A stretch of DNA of 64,000 nt from CBDAPI01 sp965248635 (GCA_965248635.1 OZ252114.1:5084001-5148000), one strand, 5' to 3'. Shown: positions 1 to 8,655, counted from the stretch's first letter. Notes: generated by a model not told the origin, from the letters alone. Program-made: numbers and translations.

Positions 1-405
1 GGCGATCTGACCAGCGGCAACGCGATCTTCAAAGAGAAGTGTATGGTCTGCCACCAGGTGGGAGAGGATGGAGAAAACATAGGACCTGTGCTTGACGGAG
101 CCGCCGTGAAGGGCCTGGAAGCCCTGGTCCGATCGGTCCTGACACCCAACGCGGGAGTGGAGCCCGGCTATCGCACCATGCGAGTGATCACCACAGATAA
201 CCAGATCATAGAGGGGTTTCTGGCAGAGGAAAGCGACCAGGCGATCACACTCCGTCAGCAACGTGTCGAGGATACGCGAGTCCCTCAGGAGAGCATCAAG
301 AGGGCATACTACTTGAGCCTGTCGGTCATGCCGGAAGGGCTGCTCGACGATATGACGCCTAGAGAAGTGTCTGACCTCTTTAGCTACCTGCAAACCCTCG
401 AATGA
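1..405 (+). CDS. C-terminal part of a haem c-binding protein (Pirellula/Verrucomicrobium type)
   Basis: The gene enters from the left edge, open from base 1, and ends at the TGA of 403-405. It contains one CxxCH haem c motif (Cys-Met-Val-Cys-His, bases 40-54), followed by about 115 residues with a 'GYRTMRVITTDNQIIEGFL' stretch typical of the small haem-binding domain that ends many large membrane-associated dehydrogenase-like proteins of Planctomycetes, Verrucomicrobia and Acidobacteria. The domain probably carries electrons outside the cytoplasm for an upstream catalytic domain that lies out of view. The next gene is convergent, with an inverted repeat between the two. Function of the missing N-terminal part cannot be judged. 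Confidence 0.8.
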   Translation, partial: GDLTSGNAIFKEKCMVCHQVGEDGENIGPVLDGAAVKGLEALVRSVLTPNAGVEPGYRTMRVITTDNQIIEGFLAEESDQAITLRQQRVEDTRVPQESIKRAYYLSLSVMPEGLLDDMTPREVSDLFSYLQTLE

Positions 406-410
406 AAAAT

Positions 411-494
411 TGGTTTCGTAGGGCACGGTGTTAAGGGCAGCTCCCGGGAGGATTTAAACGGTCGCTGCCCCTAACACCGTGCCCTACGAAACCA
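411..494. terminator. Long inverted repeat between convergent genes
   Basis: Two 31-base arms (411-441 and 464-494) are reverse complements except for one position, with a 22-base loop. The structure fills the gap between two converging genes and its right arm ends four bases before the stop codon of the ThuA gene. It could act as a bidirectional terminator, but arms this long are also typical of a small palindromic repeat element. No T-run follows either arm. Confidence 0.6.
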
Positions 495-497
495 GAG

Positions 498-2126
498 TTA
501 CTGCGATTCGGTCTCCTCGGACGACGGCACCCAGGCACTCCCCTTGCGCAACCCGGCCTTGTTGGCCAGCACAGCAGGAGGATCGAAGGGAAGCTGCTCG
601 CGCCCGGCCGACCAGACGCCTCCCCGCCGGATCAGGGTGGCCGCTTTTCGAATCGACTCGTCGGAATGTCCCAACACCGTTTGGAAGACGCGACCGGCTC
701 CATACTCGTGGGCCCAGGCCAGAGGCTCGTCATTTCCCGTCTTCTGCGAGTGGGCGCTGATCAGCGGTTCGATGGGTAGACTCGCGGACAGTCCGAAGTA
801 AAGTTCGTCCACGGTCTCAAACCCCGTGACCCCATTTGTGATCGGATGCTTCAGGGAGGTGACTTCGACCTGGAAGGGGCCGTAAGGGTCATGGCCGCTC
901 TCTCCCCACGTAAAGGCCCGGGCCAGGATCTCGGTACGAAACAGCTCCCAGTCGGACTCCTGATTCTTCGGAATCGTCCCGTTGAAAGCCCCGCTGGTAA
1001 AGTGCATGGCGGTGAGGCCGCCGCCGCCGCCAAGGTAGTTCACAAGATTCTCTTTGGCTTCAGCTGAAAGTCCGGGAAGGCCACCCCAGTTGTTGTAGTT
1101 CATCACCAGCGCCTCATACTCCTTGATTCCCTCGCCGGCCAGATCCTCGATGGTCTCGGTCACATCCACGCTTACGCGGGGGTCCAGTTCCAGTGCATGG
1201 ATCAACGCCACCGTCACGGCTTCCCAGTCGTGGGCCGGATGGTCGTGACCGGTGACCATGAGCATCTTGATGGGATCTTCCAGCTGAGAAGCGATCCCTC
1301 CCTCTGGAATCTCGATCCCTGCCGCCCAGACAATTCCGTTCAGCACCAGGCCGCGGAAGTTGGGATTCCACCAGTGGCTGAAGTAGTGTCCTCCGGTAAA
1401 GCTGAATCCCCGCCCGCCGTCTTCCCGCTCGACGGCCCAGGAGATTGCATTCTCGAGAGGAGACCCGTCGGCCTGTTTGAGGAGAATCGGCTGCAAACGA
1501 GAGTCACCATCCCGAAACCGCATCCGGAAGTACACCTCTTCCTTGATCGTGAAATTGGAGAGACCCCGGCTGATGGGGTGCTCGGGAGCCGGAAACACCA
1601 GGTCCCACACCTGGTTTCGAACCCGCGAGTAGTAAGGCGACTCGCCCTCGGCGGTCTCGTAGTCGAAGTGACCTCCCAGCCACTCGGTGGCAGGTTCGTG
1701 ATACTCCATGGGATGGACACTGGAATTGTGCAGCATGACCAGTCCGCAGCCCCGCTCCATCTGCTTCTTGACCTGCTCGAAGCGGCCACGGGCATAGAGC
1801 CCATGGGCATCCAGGCCCTGGTCCGTTCCAGCCGAATTGACGACGATCACGTCCGCCTCGTCCAGGACCGAGGGGTCCTCCGGCCAGCTGTCAAAGTAGG
1901 CCTGGGTCTGGACATTCGTCAGACTTGGAGACGTATCCAGGAGGTGCTTGAGCAAGAGTATCGTAGGCTCGTACTCATGGGACCCTTGAGGGTGCCCGTC
2001 CATGGGGCCTGCGATGAGGACGATCTTTTTCGGTTCCGGGCTCTTCTCTGGAGACGGTGAGCAGTTCACGGACAAGAGGCTGAGAACGAACGCAGCGAAG
2101 GCGACACTTCTGACAAATCGAATCAT
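498..2126 (-). CDS. Tandem ThuA-domain lipoprotein
   Basis: A 542-residue protein with an N-terminal lipoprotein signal (hydrophobic run then Leu-Ser-Val-Asn-Cys near residue 23) and two consecutive ThuA-like (class I glutamine amidotransferase-fold) domains. The first covers about residues 35-275 and includes 'GLVMLHNSSVHPMEYHEP' and a 'GGHYFSHWWNPNFRGLVLNG' end. The second covers about 285-520, with 'GGGLTAMHFTSGAF' and 'GAGRVFQTVLGHSDESIR'. ThuA proteins are linked to sugar metabolism in several phyla, but the reaction is not established. The doubled, lipid-anchored form suggests a periplasmic role. It converges on the haem c gene, a partner commonly seen with ThuA domains in Planctomycetes-like genomes. 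Confidence 0.85.
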   Translation of the reverse strand: MIRFVRSVAFAAFVLSLLSVNCSPSPEKSPEPKKIVLIAGPMDGHPQGSHEYEPTILLLKHLLDTSPSLTNVQTQAYFDSWPEDPSVLDEADVIVVNSAGTDQGLDAHGLYARGRFEQVKKQMERGCGLVMLHNSSVHPMEYHEPATEWLGGHFDYETAEGESPYYSRVRNQVWDLVFPAPEHPISRGLSNFTIKEEVYFRMRFRDGDSRLQPILLKQADGSPLENAISWAVEREDGGRGFSFTGGHYFSHWWNPNFRGLVLNGIVWAAGIEIPEGGIASQLEDPIKMLMVTGHDHPAHDWEAVTVALIHALELDPRVSVDVTETIEDLAGEGIKEYEALVMNYNNWGGLPGLSAEAKENLVNYLGGGGGLTAMHFTSGAFNGTIPKNQESDWELFRTEILARAFTWGESGHDPYGPFQVEVTSLKHPITNGVTGFETVDELYFGLSASLPIEPLISAHSQKTGNDEPLAWAHEYGAGRVFQTVLGHSDESIRKAATLIRRGGVWSAGREQLPFDPPAVLANKAGLRKGSAWVPSSEETESQ

Positions 2127-2267
2127 AATTTTCTCGCTCCTGGGTTCTCCTGAGTGAAACCGATGTGCGATCCCGAGTCAAGAGTCTCCTGGCTTCCTGT
2201 GCCGCGAAGTAAAGACCCTACCCTGTTGAAATCTAACGGCTTACCTTGTAGGCTCGCGGAGCCGAAA

Positions 2268-3347
2268 ATGATGGACCTAGAGCAGGCGACTCGCATTCTG
2301 GAACTGAAGCCGGGAGCTACTTTCCGACAGGTCAGCGAGGCCCGAGAGGATCTGCTGGCGCTCTGGAATCCCAATAAGATGTCTGATCATCCTCGACTGC
2401 GCGCCAAGGCCACTAGAAAGATCGAGGAGATCAGCCAGGCCTATGATGTGTTGATGGAGCACCTGGGTCAACGCAGCGTCCGCGGGACCACGGCTCCAGA
2501 CGGGGCTCCAGAGCCGACGCCATCTGTCAGGAGCATTGAAGACTCCAGAGCAGCCCCGCCAAGTGCGGGAAACCGTGCCTCCCTGTACGAGGAAGTCTTC
2601 TCGAAGAGGAAACAGGAGGAGCAGCGTCGGATTCCTGTCTGGCCCATTGCGGGCGGAGCACTCCTTCTGGTTCTGGCCATTGTCCTCTATCAAGCGTGGA
2701 GTTCGGAAGAGGTGGCCGTTGATCCCCAGGCCTCCTCCTCCCAGGAGCTTCCGTCCGAACCGCCTGTCACCCTTCCAGCCGGCGAACCCGCCGAGGAAGA
2801 ACCCGCCACCGCGGAGGCCGTGGCCGCCCCCGCAGAAGTTGAGGAGGAACAGCCTCCGGCAGTCAAGGCTGTGGCTGTTGCGCCACGCCGGGAGCCACCT
2901 CCTCCCACCCCGGTCTCTTCGCCTCCGGTGGCGCCGCGTCGGGCTCCCCGGCCCCAGGCTGGGCAGGCTGGAGCAAACGGCCAGCGGCCAGCCCTGAGGA
3001 GAGAGAGTGCAACCGCCCAGCCAACAGCGGCTCAGTCAGACGTTGAGGAGGCCGAGAGCGAGGAAGAAGAGAGGCGGCGCGCGGAGCAGTTTGAAAGAGT
3101 GTTTCGCGATCTCCTGGCCAACTCCACAGCCGCTCGCAAGCTGGTCGACGAGGAGTTTGCAGACCTTCGTTTCGCTCAGTGGAGAGTAGTTTCTGAGACG
3201 GATTCGGAGATCTGGATTGAGCTGGTTGCGCAGAAATCGGATGGGGATTCGGTCCACTGTACCTGGGCCATCAATCCGGCCAACGGGACGACCCGGGCCC
3301 TCAGTACGGCTGCCCGAAGCCTGGAGAGAAGTGGTCAGGCAAACTAG
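2268..3347 (+). CDS. J-domain-like, single-pass membrane protein
   Basis: The N-terminal 65 residues resemble a DnaJ domain ('MDLEQATRILELKPGATF' then 'IEEISQAYDVLMEH'), but the His-Pro-Asp tripeptide needed to stimulate DnaK is absent: the loop reads 'LWNPNKMSDHP'. One membrane helix follows (about residues 128-147), then a long Pro/Glu/Ala-rich linker and a charged C-terminal domain of about 90 residues. The start chosen is the Met-Met pair at 2268/2271, where the conserved part begins; an upstream ATG at 2154 would add 38 residues without domain character. It is divergent from the ThuA gene. Role unknown; DnaK stimulation is unlikely without HPD. Confidence 0.7.
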   Translation: MMDLEQATRILELKPGATFRQVSEAREDLLALWNPNKMSDHPRLRAKATRKIEEISQAYDVLMEHLGQRSVRGTTAPDGAPEPTPSVRSIEDSRAAPPSAGNRASLYEEVFSKRKQEEQRRIPVWPIAGGALLLVLAIVLYQAWSSEEVAVDPQASSSQELPSEPPVTLPAGEPAEEEPATAEAVAAPAEVEEEQPPAVKAVAVAPRREPPPPTPVSSPPVAPRRAPRPQAGQAGANGQRPALRRESATAQPTAAQSDVEEAESEEEERRRAEQFERVFRDLLANSTAARKLVDEEFADLRFAQWRVVSETDSEIWIELVAQKSDGDSVHCTWAINPANGTTRALSTAARSLERSGQAN

Positions 3348-3360
3348 TGCCTGAGCTACA

Positions 3361-4275
3361 CTAATCTCCGCCGAAGTCGCTCTGGTAGCGCTCTAGAAGT
3401 TCCTCTTTGGTGCCCTTGAACAGGTAGATTTTGCCGCGGATCTCGCGCGACTCGCCCTGCGCCAGTGGGCCGACGTTGACGCTCAGGTGCATGCACTTCC
3501 AGGGGTTGTGTCCCTGGGCGGAAAGGAATCGCTCCCAGGCAATCCCCATGACCCATGCTCCATCATTCGACTCGCGCAGGATGAGCCCGGCATGGGCATC
3601 GATCTCCGAACGGGGCCACTTGTGAGACCAGAGGTACTTGTCCCCTTCTTTGGCCCATCTGTAAACGGGGCCATCTGCCTCCCAGGTTCCCTCGTCCTGA
3701 TCCACTGCCACCCGCAGAGCGTGGTTGTAGTGAATCTCACGGGCCACCTGGGGAGAGAGACTTTCCGGGCCCAGGAAAAAGGTCTTGGTGTTCAGAAACT
3801 GTTCGTTTTGCCGGCCCACTGGCCCCGGATTGAAACAGGGGATGATGGATGCCAGTTCCGGCCAGTCGTGATCCGACTTGTTGGTCACGGTCAGTGTGAT
3901 GTCCGCACTGTCCACCCCCGCTCCCATCTGAAGACTCAATCCCAGCGGAGAGGAAACAACGGAACCGCTTCTCTGGTCCTCGCTTACCTTGATCTCGTTT
4001 TCAGAGGTGCCCCCTGTGTGCTGGCCTTTCTTCAGTGCCTCGAACATGTTCCACTCGTAAAACCAGAGGAAGACGGTCATGTCCTTTTGGTGGGGAGAAG
4101 TGACCGCGATGCCCCTTTCCCACTCGGAAAGATTAACCAGCGGCTCGTCCTCGACCGGGCCGCTAAAGCTGGAGAAAAGAACGGCTGTGAGTAAGAACGC
4201 CAAGGCGGAGCTATGCGCCTCACTCCCGGCTCTCAGTTGACCAGCATCACTGCGGCGGCGATCACCGTTGTCCAC
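3361..4275 (-). CDS. Uncharacterised exported protein
   Basis: A protein of up to 304 residues that I do not recognise. A hydrophobic stretch ('ALAFLLTAVLFSSFSG', residues 24-39) looks like a signal peptide, so the real start may be downstream of the first ATG, for example the TTG at 4203. The body is rich in aromatic and acidic residues with many alternating hydrophobic positions, suggesting a beta-sandwich such as a carbohydrate-binding or sugar-mutarotase-like fold. It overlaps the end of the arginine decarboxylase gene by 43 bases if the first ATG is used, and both are read in the same direction, so the two may be co-transcribed. Confidence 0.65.
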   Translation of the reverse strand: MDNGDRRRSDAGQLRAGSEAHSSALAFLLTAVLFSSFSGPVEDEPLVNLSEWERGIAVTSPHQKDMTVFLWFYEWNMFEALKKGQHTGGTSENEIKVSEDQRSGSVVSSPLGLSLQMGAGVDSADITLTVTNKSDHDWPELASIIPCFNPGPVGRQNEQFLNTKTFFLGPESLSPQVAREIHYNHALRVAVDQDEGTWEADGPVYRWAKEGDKYLWSHKWPRSEIDAHAGLILRESNDGAWVMGIAWERFLSAQGHNPWKCMHLSVNVGPLAQGESREIRGKIYLFKGTKEELLERYQSDFGGD

Positions 4276-4784
4276 AAACCATCCTTGTGGCCGCTGGCCG
4301 ACTGGGCAATACTGCGAATCACGAACATTCTCTTTCCCACCTCATAGGCCTGCTTTCGCTCATCCCAAGCCGTTTCCGGATCCAGCTCAATTTGCTGAGT
4401 CGAGGCCAGCATCGTTGCGGCCAGATCCTCCGCTGCATCGGCCGCTGCCCTCATCGTCTGTCCGAAGGAATGGTGCTCGCTGATGTAACCGTACTGCTTC
4501 CTGTCTTTGGGTTTCGCCAACCCGATGGCGGCAGACACGAGCCGGTTCAGTTCATTGGTACTCTCACGTGCCAGAACGACGAAACAGATCTGTCCCGGGC
4601 GGAGAGCTTGCAACCCCCTTTCTTTCGGGACAATCCTGCAATCGGGCGGAAAAATACTCGATACTTGAACGAGATTGTATTTCTCGATCCCGGCTTTTCT
4701 GAGCGCAATTTCAAAGCTCTGCAGCCGATTGCGATGGCAGCCTACCCCCTTCGTGAAAAACATCCGCTTTGGGGTCAAGTCCAT
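4233..4784 (-). CDS. pdaD: Pyruvoyl-dependent arginine decarboxylase
   Basis: A 183-residue protein of the pyruvoyl-dependent arginine decarboxylase family (about 150-195 residues), which converts arginine to agmatine for polyamine synthesis. The self-cleavage site is visible as 'NLVQVSSIFPPDC': cleavage between the two serines (about 42 and 43) would turn Ser43 into the pyruvoyl cofactor. Other family features are 'GQICFVVLARESTN' and 'YGYISEHHSFGQT'. The ATG at 4784 is preferred because GGAAGGAG lies seven or eight bases upstream; the longer version starts at a GTG (4802) before that site. No agmatinase or spermidine synthase gene lies nearby. Confidence 0.88.
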   Translation of the reverse strand: MDLTPKRMFFTKGVGCHRNRLQSFEIALRKAGIEKYNLVQVSSIFPPDCRIVPKERGLQALRPGQICFVVLARESTNELNRLVSAAIGLAKPKDRKQYGYISEHHSFGQTMRAAADAAEDLAATMLASTQQIELDPETAWDERKQAYEVGKRMFVIRSIAQSASGHKDGLWTTVIAAAVMLVN

Positions 4785-4812
4785 TCGATTGTCTCCTTCC
4801 ACCCTTAAGGGG

Positions 4813-4881
4813 ACAGTCTACTCTGTCCCCAATTTAAAACAAGATTGCACGACCGGGAAAAAAGGGGGCAGAGTAGACTGT
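4813..4881. repeat. REP-like palindrome next to IS110
   Basis: Two 18-base arms (4813-4830 and 4864-4881) are reverse complements at 17 of 18 positions, separated by 33 bases. The left arm itself contains a smaller palindrome, GGGGACAG...CTGTCCCC. The repeat lies between the decarboxylase start and the IS110 leader. Several IS110/IS1111 elements are known to insert in or beside REP-type palindromes, so it may mark the insertion target. It could also regulate the decarboxylase gene. Confidence 0.55.
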
Positions 4882-4919
4882 TTGAATGCATAAGTGACGA
4901 GAGTTGACAGAGTAGAGAT

Positions 4920-4981
4920 GGAGAATCCTCCCACAACCAAAAACAAGCGAGCACGAGCTCGGCAAGCAAGGAGGATTCTCC
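4920..4981 (+). promoter_or_regulatory. Hairpin occluding the IS110 transposase ribosome site
   Basis: GGAGAATCCTCC (4920-4931) pairs perfectly with GGAGGATTCTCC (4970-4981), ending one base before the ATG. The right arm contains the GGAGGA ribosome site. A second stem, CGAGC-ACGA-GCTCG, lies inside the loop. Pairing would block translation of read-through transcripts; the structure may also be part of a guide RNA. Confidence 0.65.
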
Positions 4982-4982
4982 A

Positions 4983-5999
4983 ATGGCAGAAACATACTAC
5001 GTGGGTCTGGACATCCACAAGAAGGTGGTGAGCTACTGTGTCAAGCGGGCCTGTGGCGAGGTGGTTGATGAGGGAGTGATCGCAGCCCGTCGTAAGGATC
5101 TTGTCAGATGGGCGGAACAGCTGGAGGGAAGGTGGATTGGAGCGATGGAGGCGACCCTGTTCACGGGATGGATCTACGACACTCTGAAGCCTTTTGCTGA
5201 AGAGCTGAAGGTGGCCCATCCGGCCATGCTCAAAGCCATCGCGGTGGGGAAGAACAAGAGCGATCGACTGGACGCGCGCAAGATCGCCGATTTGACCCGC
5301 TGCAATCTTCTGGTGGAGTCCTATATGCCCCCGCCCGAGATGCGGCAACTCAGAACAGTGCTGCGCTACCGCAACCTGGTGGTGGGCCAGGCGGTACAGA
5401 TCAAAAACCGAATCGCCGGACTGCTGATGGAAACGGGAACGGCCTACAACAGCAAGAAGTTGCACGGCCAGAGGTACTTTCGAGAGCTGATGAGCGAACT
5501 GGAGGGGGTCCCCGACTCGGTAGTGCAGCTGTTGAGGCTGAGCCGCAACGGTCTGGAGAGCCTGCTGCAGCTCGAGCGTCAACTGATCCGAGGCCTGTTG
5601 GGGCAACCGCTGCTGGTCCAGCGGGTCGAGTTGTTGAGAACGATCCCGGGTGTGGGGATCATCACGGGACTGACCTGGGCCCTGGAGATCGGAGAGGTGA
5701 GTCGAATTCCCTCCATCGGGCAGGGGATCAGCTACTGTGGGCTGTGCCAAGGCCTGAATGAATCGGCCGGCAAAGCCCAGCGAGGGCCGATTTCAAAGCA
5801 GCGCAACAAGCACCTGCAGCGCACCTTGATTGAAGCAGCTAAACTGGCTCCTCGATTTCACCCCGGACTGGCTGCCGTCTACCACAAGGCCCTCGAGCAG
5901 GGTCATGCCAATCGAGCCACTATCCAGGTGGCACGCAAACTGGTGGCCTATCTGCTGGCCGTGGATCGCTCGGGCAGGCCCTTCCAGCTACGGGTCTGA
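4983..5999 (+). CDS. IS110-family transposase (DEDD recombinase)
   Basis: A 338-residue protein with both domains of the IS110 family. The N-terminal RuvC-like domain shows 'YVGLDIHKKVVSYCV' (first Asp near residue 10), 'GAMEAT' (Glu) and 'KSDRLDARKIADL' (two Asp), the DEDD set. The C-terminal Tnp domain has 'LLRTIPGVGIITGLTWALE', then 'GLNESAGKAQRGPISKQRN' with the conserved serine. Length is normal and no defect is seen, so it may be active. The start follows a GGAGGA site seven bases away that is held in a hairpin. It stands between the decarboxylase and VWFA-type genes with no partner gene. Confidence 0.93.
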   Translation: MAETYYVGLDIHKKVVSYCVKRACGEVVDEGVIAARRKDLVRWAEQLEGRWIGAMEATLFTGWIYDTLKPFAEELKVAHPAMLKAIAVGKNKSDRLDARKIADLTRCNLLVESYMPPPEMRQLRTVLRYRNLVVGQAVQIKNRIAGLLMETGTAYNSKKLHGQRYFRELMSELEGVPDSVVQLLRLSRNGLESLLQLERQLIRGLLGQPLLVQRVELLRTIPGVGIITGLTWALEIGEVSRIPSIGQGISYCGLCQGLNESAGKAQRGPISKQRNKHLQRTLIEAAKLAPRFHPGLAAVYHKALEQGHANRATIQVARKLVAYLLAVDRSGRPFQLRV

Positions 6000-6432
6000 A
6001 GAGCTGGGGACGCAAGTTCGTGGAAGGTTTTGAAGATTTTTGGCTAATCGAGACTCCCGCCGGTCCTCCCTTAAAGGGACTGTGTGACGGCCGCAGACAA
6101 CGGCTCCGATACACCCGTAGACTGTTTGGAGGCCGGCGGGTTGACCCAAACTCAATCTTCTGTGACGGCCCTTCGGGGCCCGATACAGCTCATGGATGTC
6201 TGGTCATGCTTGCCATTGACCACTACGATTGAAAAGTCTCGAGGCACTCTGTTCATAATTCAGCGGTGCTCTCCACAGCACCGAGGGGGGATCCTTGTCT
6301 CACTTGACAATTACTTATCATGGATGTCCCCTTTTTTCTTGAATTGACCCGATGAACTGAATAACCTCCTACTTCATCAAACTGAACAGGGCCGGGTTCT
6401 ACTTCTAAACAGAAACCTGAGACCGAAACGAG
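6000..6432. other. Non-coding stretch after IS110
   Basis: No gene is visible. It contains the right copy of the 12-base repeat (6117-6128) and several GC-rich short palindromes (for example CGGCCCTTCGGGGCCCG near 6166-6182), followed by AT-richer sequence that probably holds the promoter of the VWFA-type gene. If this IS belongs to the IS1111 subgroup, its guide RNA would be here. Confidence 0.4.
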
Positions 6433-7488
6433 ATGCTCATTTTCAAGAGGATGAAGCTACTGCTGGTGGCCCTGGGCCTGGTTCTGGTGAGCGGCCAGGC
6501 CCGCGGCGCCCAGCAGGAGCAGGTGATCAGGGCTGAGGTTGAAGCTGTCCTGGTCAATGTCCTGGTGACCGACCGGAATGGGCGTCCGATCGCGGGCCTC
6601 AAACGCGAAAACTTTCGAATCTTCGAGGACAAAGTGGAGCAGCAGATCGGGACGTTCTTCCCGGTAAACGCACCTTTCAGCGTCGTGCTCCTGCTCGACA
6701 CCAGCTATAGCACCTACGGCAAGCTGGCTCCCATCCAGGACTCCGCTATCGAATTCGTAGAGCAGATTCACCCACAGGACGAAGTCATGGTCATCTCATT
6801 CGACGACGAGGTGTATCTGGAGGGCGACTTCACAAGCAACAAAGACGCGGCCGCCCGGGCCATCAAGATGACCCGAACCGGACAGAGTACCAAGCTGTTC
6901 GATGCGGTTTTTCTGGGAATGGATCAGGTGCGGTCACGAACCTACCGCAAAGTCATGGTCGTGTTTTCCGACGGCATTGACACTACCAGCTCGGATTCCT
7001 CACAAGGTGAGACAATTCAAGTGGCGAAGGAGTCTGAAACCACCATCTACTCCATCCAGTTCGACACCCGAAATCAGATGTTGATGCCCCGCCAGGCCCC
7101 AATTGCAACACCGGGAACAATCCCGGGTAGGAGCCCCGTTCCCCTGGGAATGCCGACTCCCCTTCCCGGCCCCATGCCCCGAGGTGGGGGCCCAAGTCGC
7201 AGCCAGGTCGAAGCCGAGTATGGAAGGGGCCGCGCCTATCTTAAGCAGTTAGCTTCGGTCACGGGTGGTGACCTCTACCAGGCCAGCCAGGATCTCCTCA
7301 ACTTGAGCACCATCTTCGCCCAGATCGCGGAGGAAATGCGCAGCCTCTACAGCATCAGTTACGTTTCCAGCAATTCCAAACAGAACGGAAAATTCCGCAA
7401 AATTGCAGTCAAGGTCGATGTCTCCGGCGCCCGCACCCGAGCGCGCAAGGGGTACAAGGCAGCCAAGGATCGCAAGAACTCCAGGTGA
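6433..7488 (+). CDS. VWFA-related domain secreted protein (acidobacterial type)
   Basis: A 351-residue protein with a signal peptide (about residues 7-26), then the 'VEAVLVNVLVTDRNGRPIAG' and 'FRIFEDKVEQQI' region that marks the acidobacterial VWFA-related family. A von Willebrand factor A domain follows, with an intact metal site Asp-Thr-Ser-Tyr-Ser at about 89-93, and later 'VVFSDGIDTTS'. Residues 215-250 are a Pro/Gly-rich insertion. These proteins are numerous in Acidobacteriota and are thought to mediate extracellular binding; no substrate is known. A second ATG at 6451 is an alternative start that still keeps the signal peptide. It is one of the best lineage markers in the window. Confidence 0.88.
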   Translation: MLIFKRMKLLLVALGLVLVSGQARGAQQEQVIRAEVEAVLVNVLVTDRNGRPIAGLKRENFRIFEDKVEQQIGTFFPVNAPFSVVLLLDTSYSTYGKLAPIQDSAIEFVEQIHPQDEVMVISFDDEVYLEGDFTSNKDAAARAIKMTRTGQSTKLFDAVFLGMDQVRSRTYRKVMVVFSDGIDTTSSDSSQGETIQVAKESETTIYSIQFDTRNQMLMPRQAPIATPGTIPGRSPVPLGMPTPLPGPMPRGGGPSRSQVEAEYGRGRAYLKQLASVTGGDLYQASQDLLNLSTIFAQIAEEMRSLYSISYVSSNSKQNGKFRKIAVKVDVSGARTRARKGYKAAKDRKNSR

Positions 7489-7565
7489 GTGCAGCCCGGG
7501 CGTTGGGACGGTGGGCGAACAGCGTCGAGGAATGTCGCGTCAAGGTCGTTAGCAAGCTCCTTGTG

Positions 7566-8573
7566 TCATCCCAGTGTGCGATTTGTGTCTTGGGCCAGAA
7601 TCGTCATGAGCAGTTCAGCAGAGATGCTGCCGCCACTGATCACGCACACCGTCTTGCCACGCTCTTCCAGCGGGGAGGCCAGTGCCGCGGCCAGGGACTC
7701 TGCCCCAGCCCCTTCAGCGACCAGCTTGTTTCGCAGGGCCAGGCGCCGCACGGCAGACTTGACGCCCTCTTCAGAGACGAGAGCCACGTCGTCTACCAGT
7801 TCGCGCAGTAAGGGGTACATTTCGGCCACCACCAGCGGTATGGACGCGCCTTCACACACGGTAGGCTGGTGATCGATCCACAAGGGCCCACCGGTCCTGA
7901 AAGCTGCAGCCAGCGAGGGGTTGGCTTCCCCTTGAACTCCGATGACACGAATGCCAGGCTTGAGAGCTTTCAAGGCGGCGCTGACACCACACACCAGCGC
8001 TCCTCCGCCCACTGGGACATACACCGTTTCAACGTGGGGGTGATCTTCCAGAATCTCGAGACCAATCGTTCCATGGCCGGCAATCATCCTGGGGTCACCC
8101 CATGGGTTCAGATAGGTGTAGGGCTCTTGCTTCCAACGCTCCTCCAACATGTAGTCCAGAAGATCGTCCAGAGTCACTCTGACCGGAGTGACACCATAGT
8201 TGACGATGGCTTGTGTCTTGTTCTCGGGAAGCCACTCGGGGATGAGAGTCCGGGCCCGGACCCCAAACAGGCGGGCCACATAACCCAACGCCTGCGCGGT
8301 GTTTCCTGAACTGGTGGTCGACAATCCACGTTCCCGCTGTTCCGGCGATAGATTGGCCGCCCAGTTGTATACCCCCCTCAACTTGAACGAACCGATGGGC
8401 TGTAGGATCTCAGGCTTGAGCCAGATCTGCGTGTCGGCAGCATAGCTGTGCAGGGGAACCAGGGGAGTGCGTACGACTACCTGGCTCATGCCCTTCGCCG
8501 CTGATTCGAAGTCGGACAGATTAGGAGCGCCTACCGGAGGACCGCCCCATCCAGTTCGTTTGTCTGTGTCCAT
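7566..8573 (-). CDS. Threonine/serine dehydratase-like PLP enzyme
   Basis: A 335-residue fold-type II PLP enzyme. The Schiff-base lysine is in 'PIGSFKLRG' (Lys64), the substrate-carboxylate loop is 'STTSSGNTAQ' (about 85-93), and the phosphate-binding glycine loop is 'VPVGGGALVCG' (about 187-197). 'VISGGSIS' near the end matches the C-terminal ring-binding segment. It lacks the C-terminal regulatory ACT-like domains of biosynthetic IlvA, so it is closer to catabolic threonine dehydratase, serine racemase or related dehydratases that deaminate threonine or serine to 2-oxo acids. It converges on the VWFA gene and stands alone, so the substrate cannot be fixed from context. Confidence 0.85.
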   Translation of the reverse strand: MDTDKRTGWGGPPVGAPNLSDFESAAKGMSQVVVRTPLVPLHSYAADTQIWLKPEILQPIGSFKLRGVYNWAANLSPEQRERGLSTTSSGNTAQALGYVARLFGVRARTLIPEWLPENKTQAIVNYGVTPVRVTLDDLLDYMLEERWKQEPYTYLNPWGDPRMIAGHGTIGLEILEDHPHVETVYVPVGGGALVCGVSAALKALKPGIRVIGVQGEANPSLAAAFRTGGPLWIDHQPTVCEGASIPLVVAEMYPLLRELVDDVALVSEEGVKSAVRRLALRNKLVAEGAGAESLAAALASPLEERGKTVCVISGGSISAELLMTILAQDTNRTLG

Positions 8574-8655
8574 ACCTGTCCTGAAGCCCCCTATTCATCA
8601 CCCGAGGGCAGGCCGTAATCTCGTCCTCTCTCGCTCACGCGATAGAAGTGCTTGC

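Larger units (their letters stand above)
4873..6128 (+). mobile_element. IS110-family insertion sequence (approximate limits)
   Basis: The element comprises one transposase gene and non-coding flanks. A 12-base direct repeat, GTAGACTGTTTG, occurs at 4873-4884 and 6117-6128, giving a span of 1256 bases, a usual size for IS110 elements, which lack terminal inverted repeats. Whether this repeat is the true boundary or the recombination core is inference. The 98 bases before the coding region are strongly structured and are the most likely place for the guide (bridge) RNA described for IS110-group elements; the longer downstream flank is the alternative (IS1111 arrangement). Confidence 0.6.

Noticed and set aside
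479..2060. Several plus-strand open frames across the ThuA gene, up to 287 codons
   Set aside because: They have no domain sense and mirror a well-supported minus-strand gene with high GC third positions.
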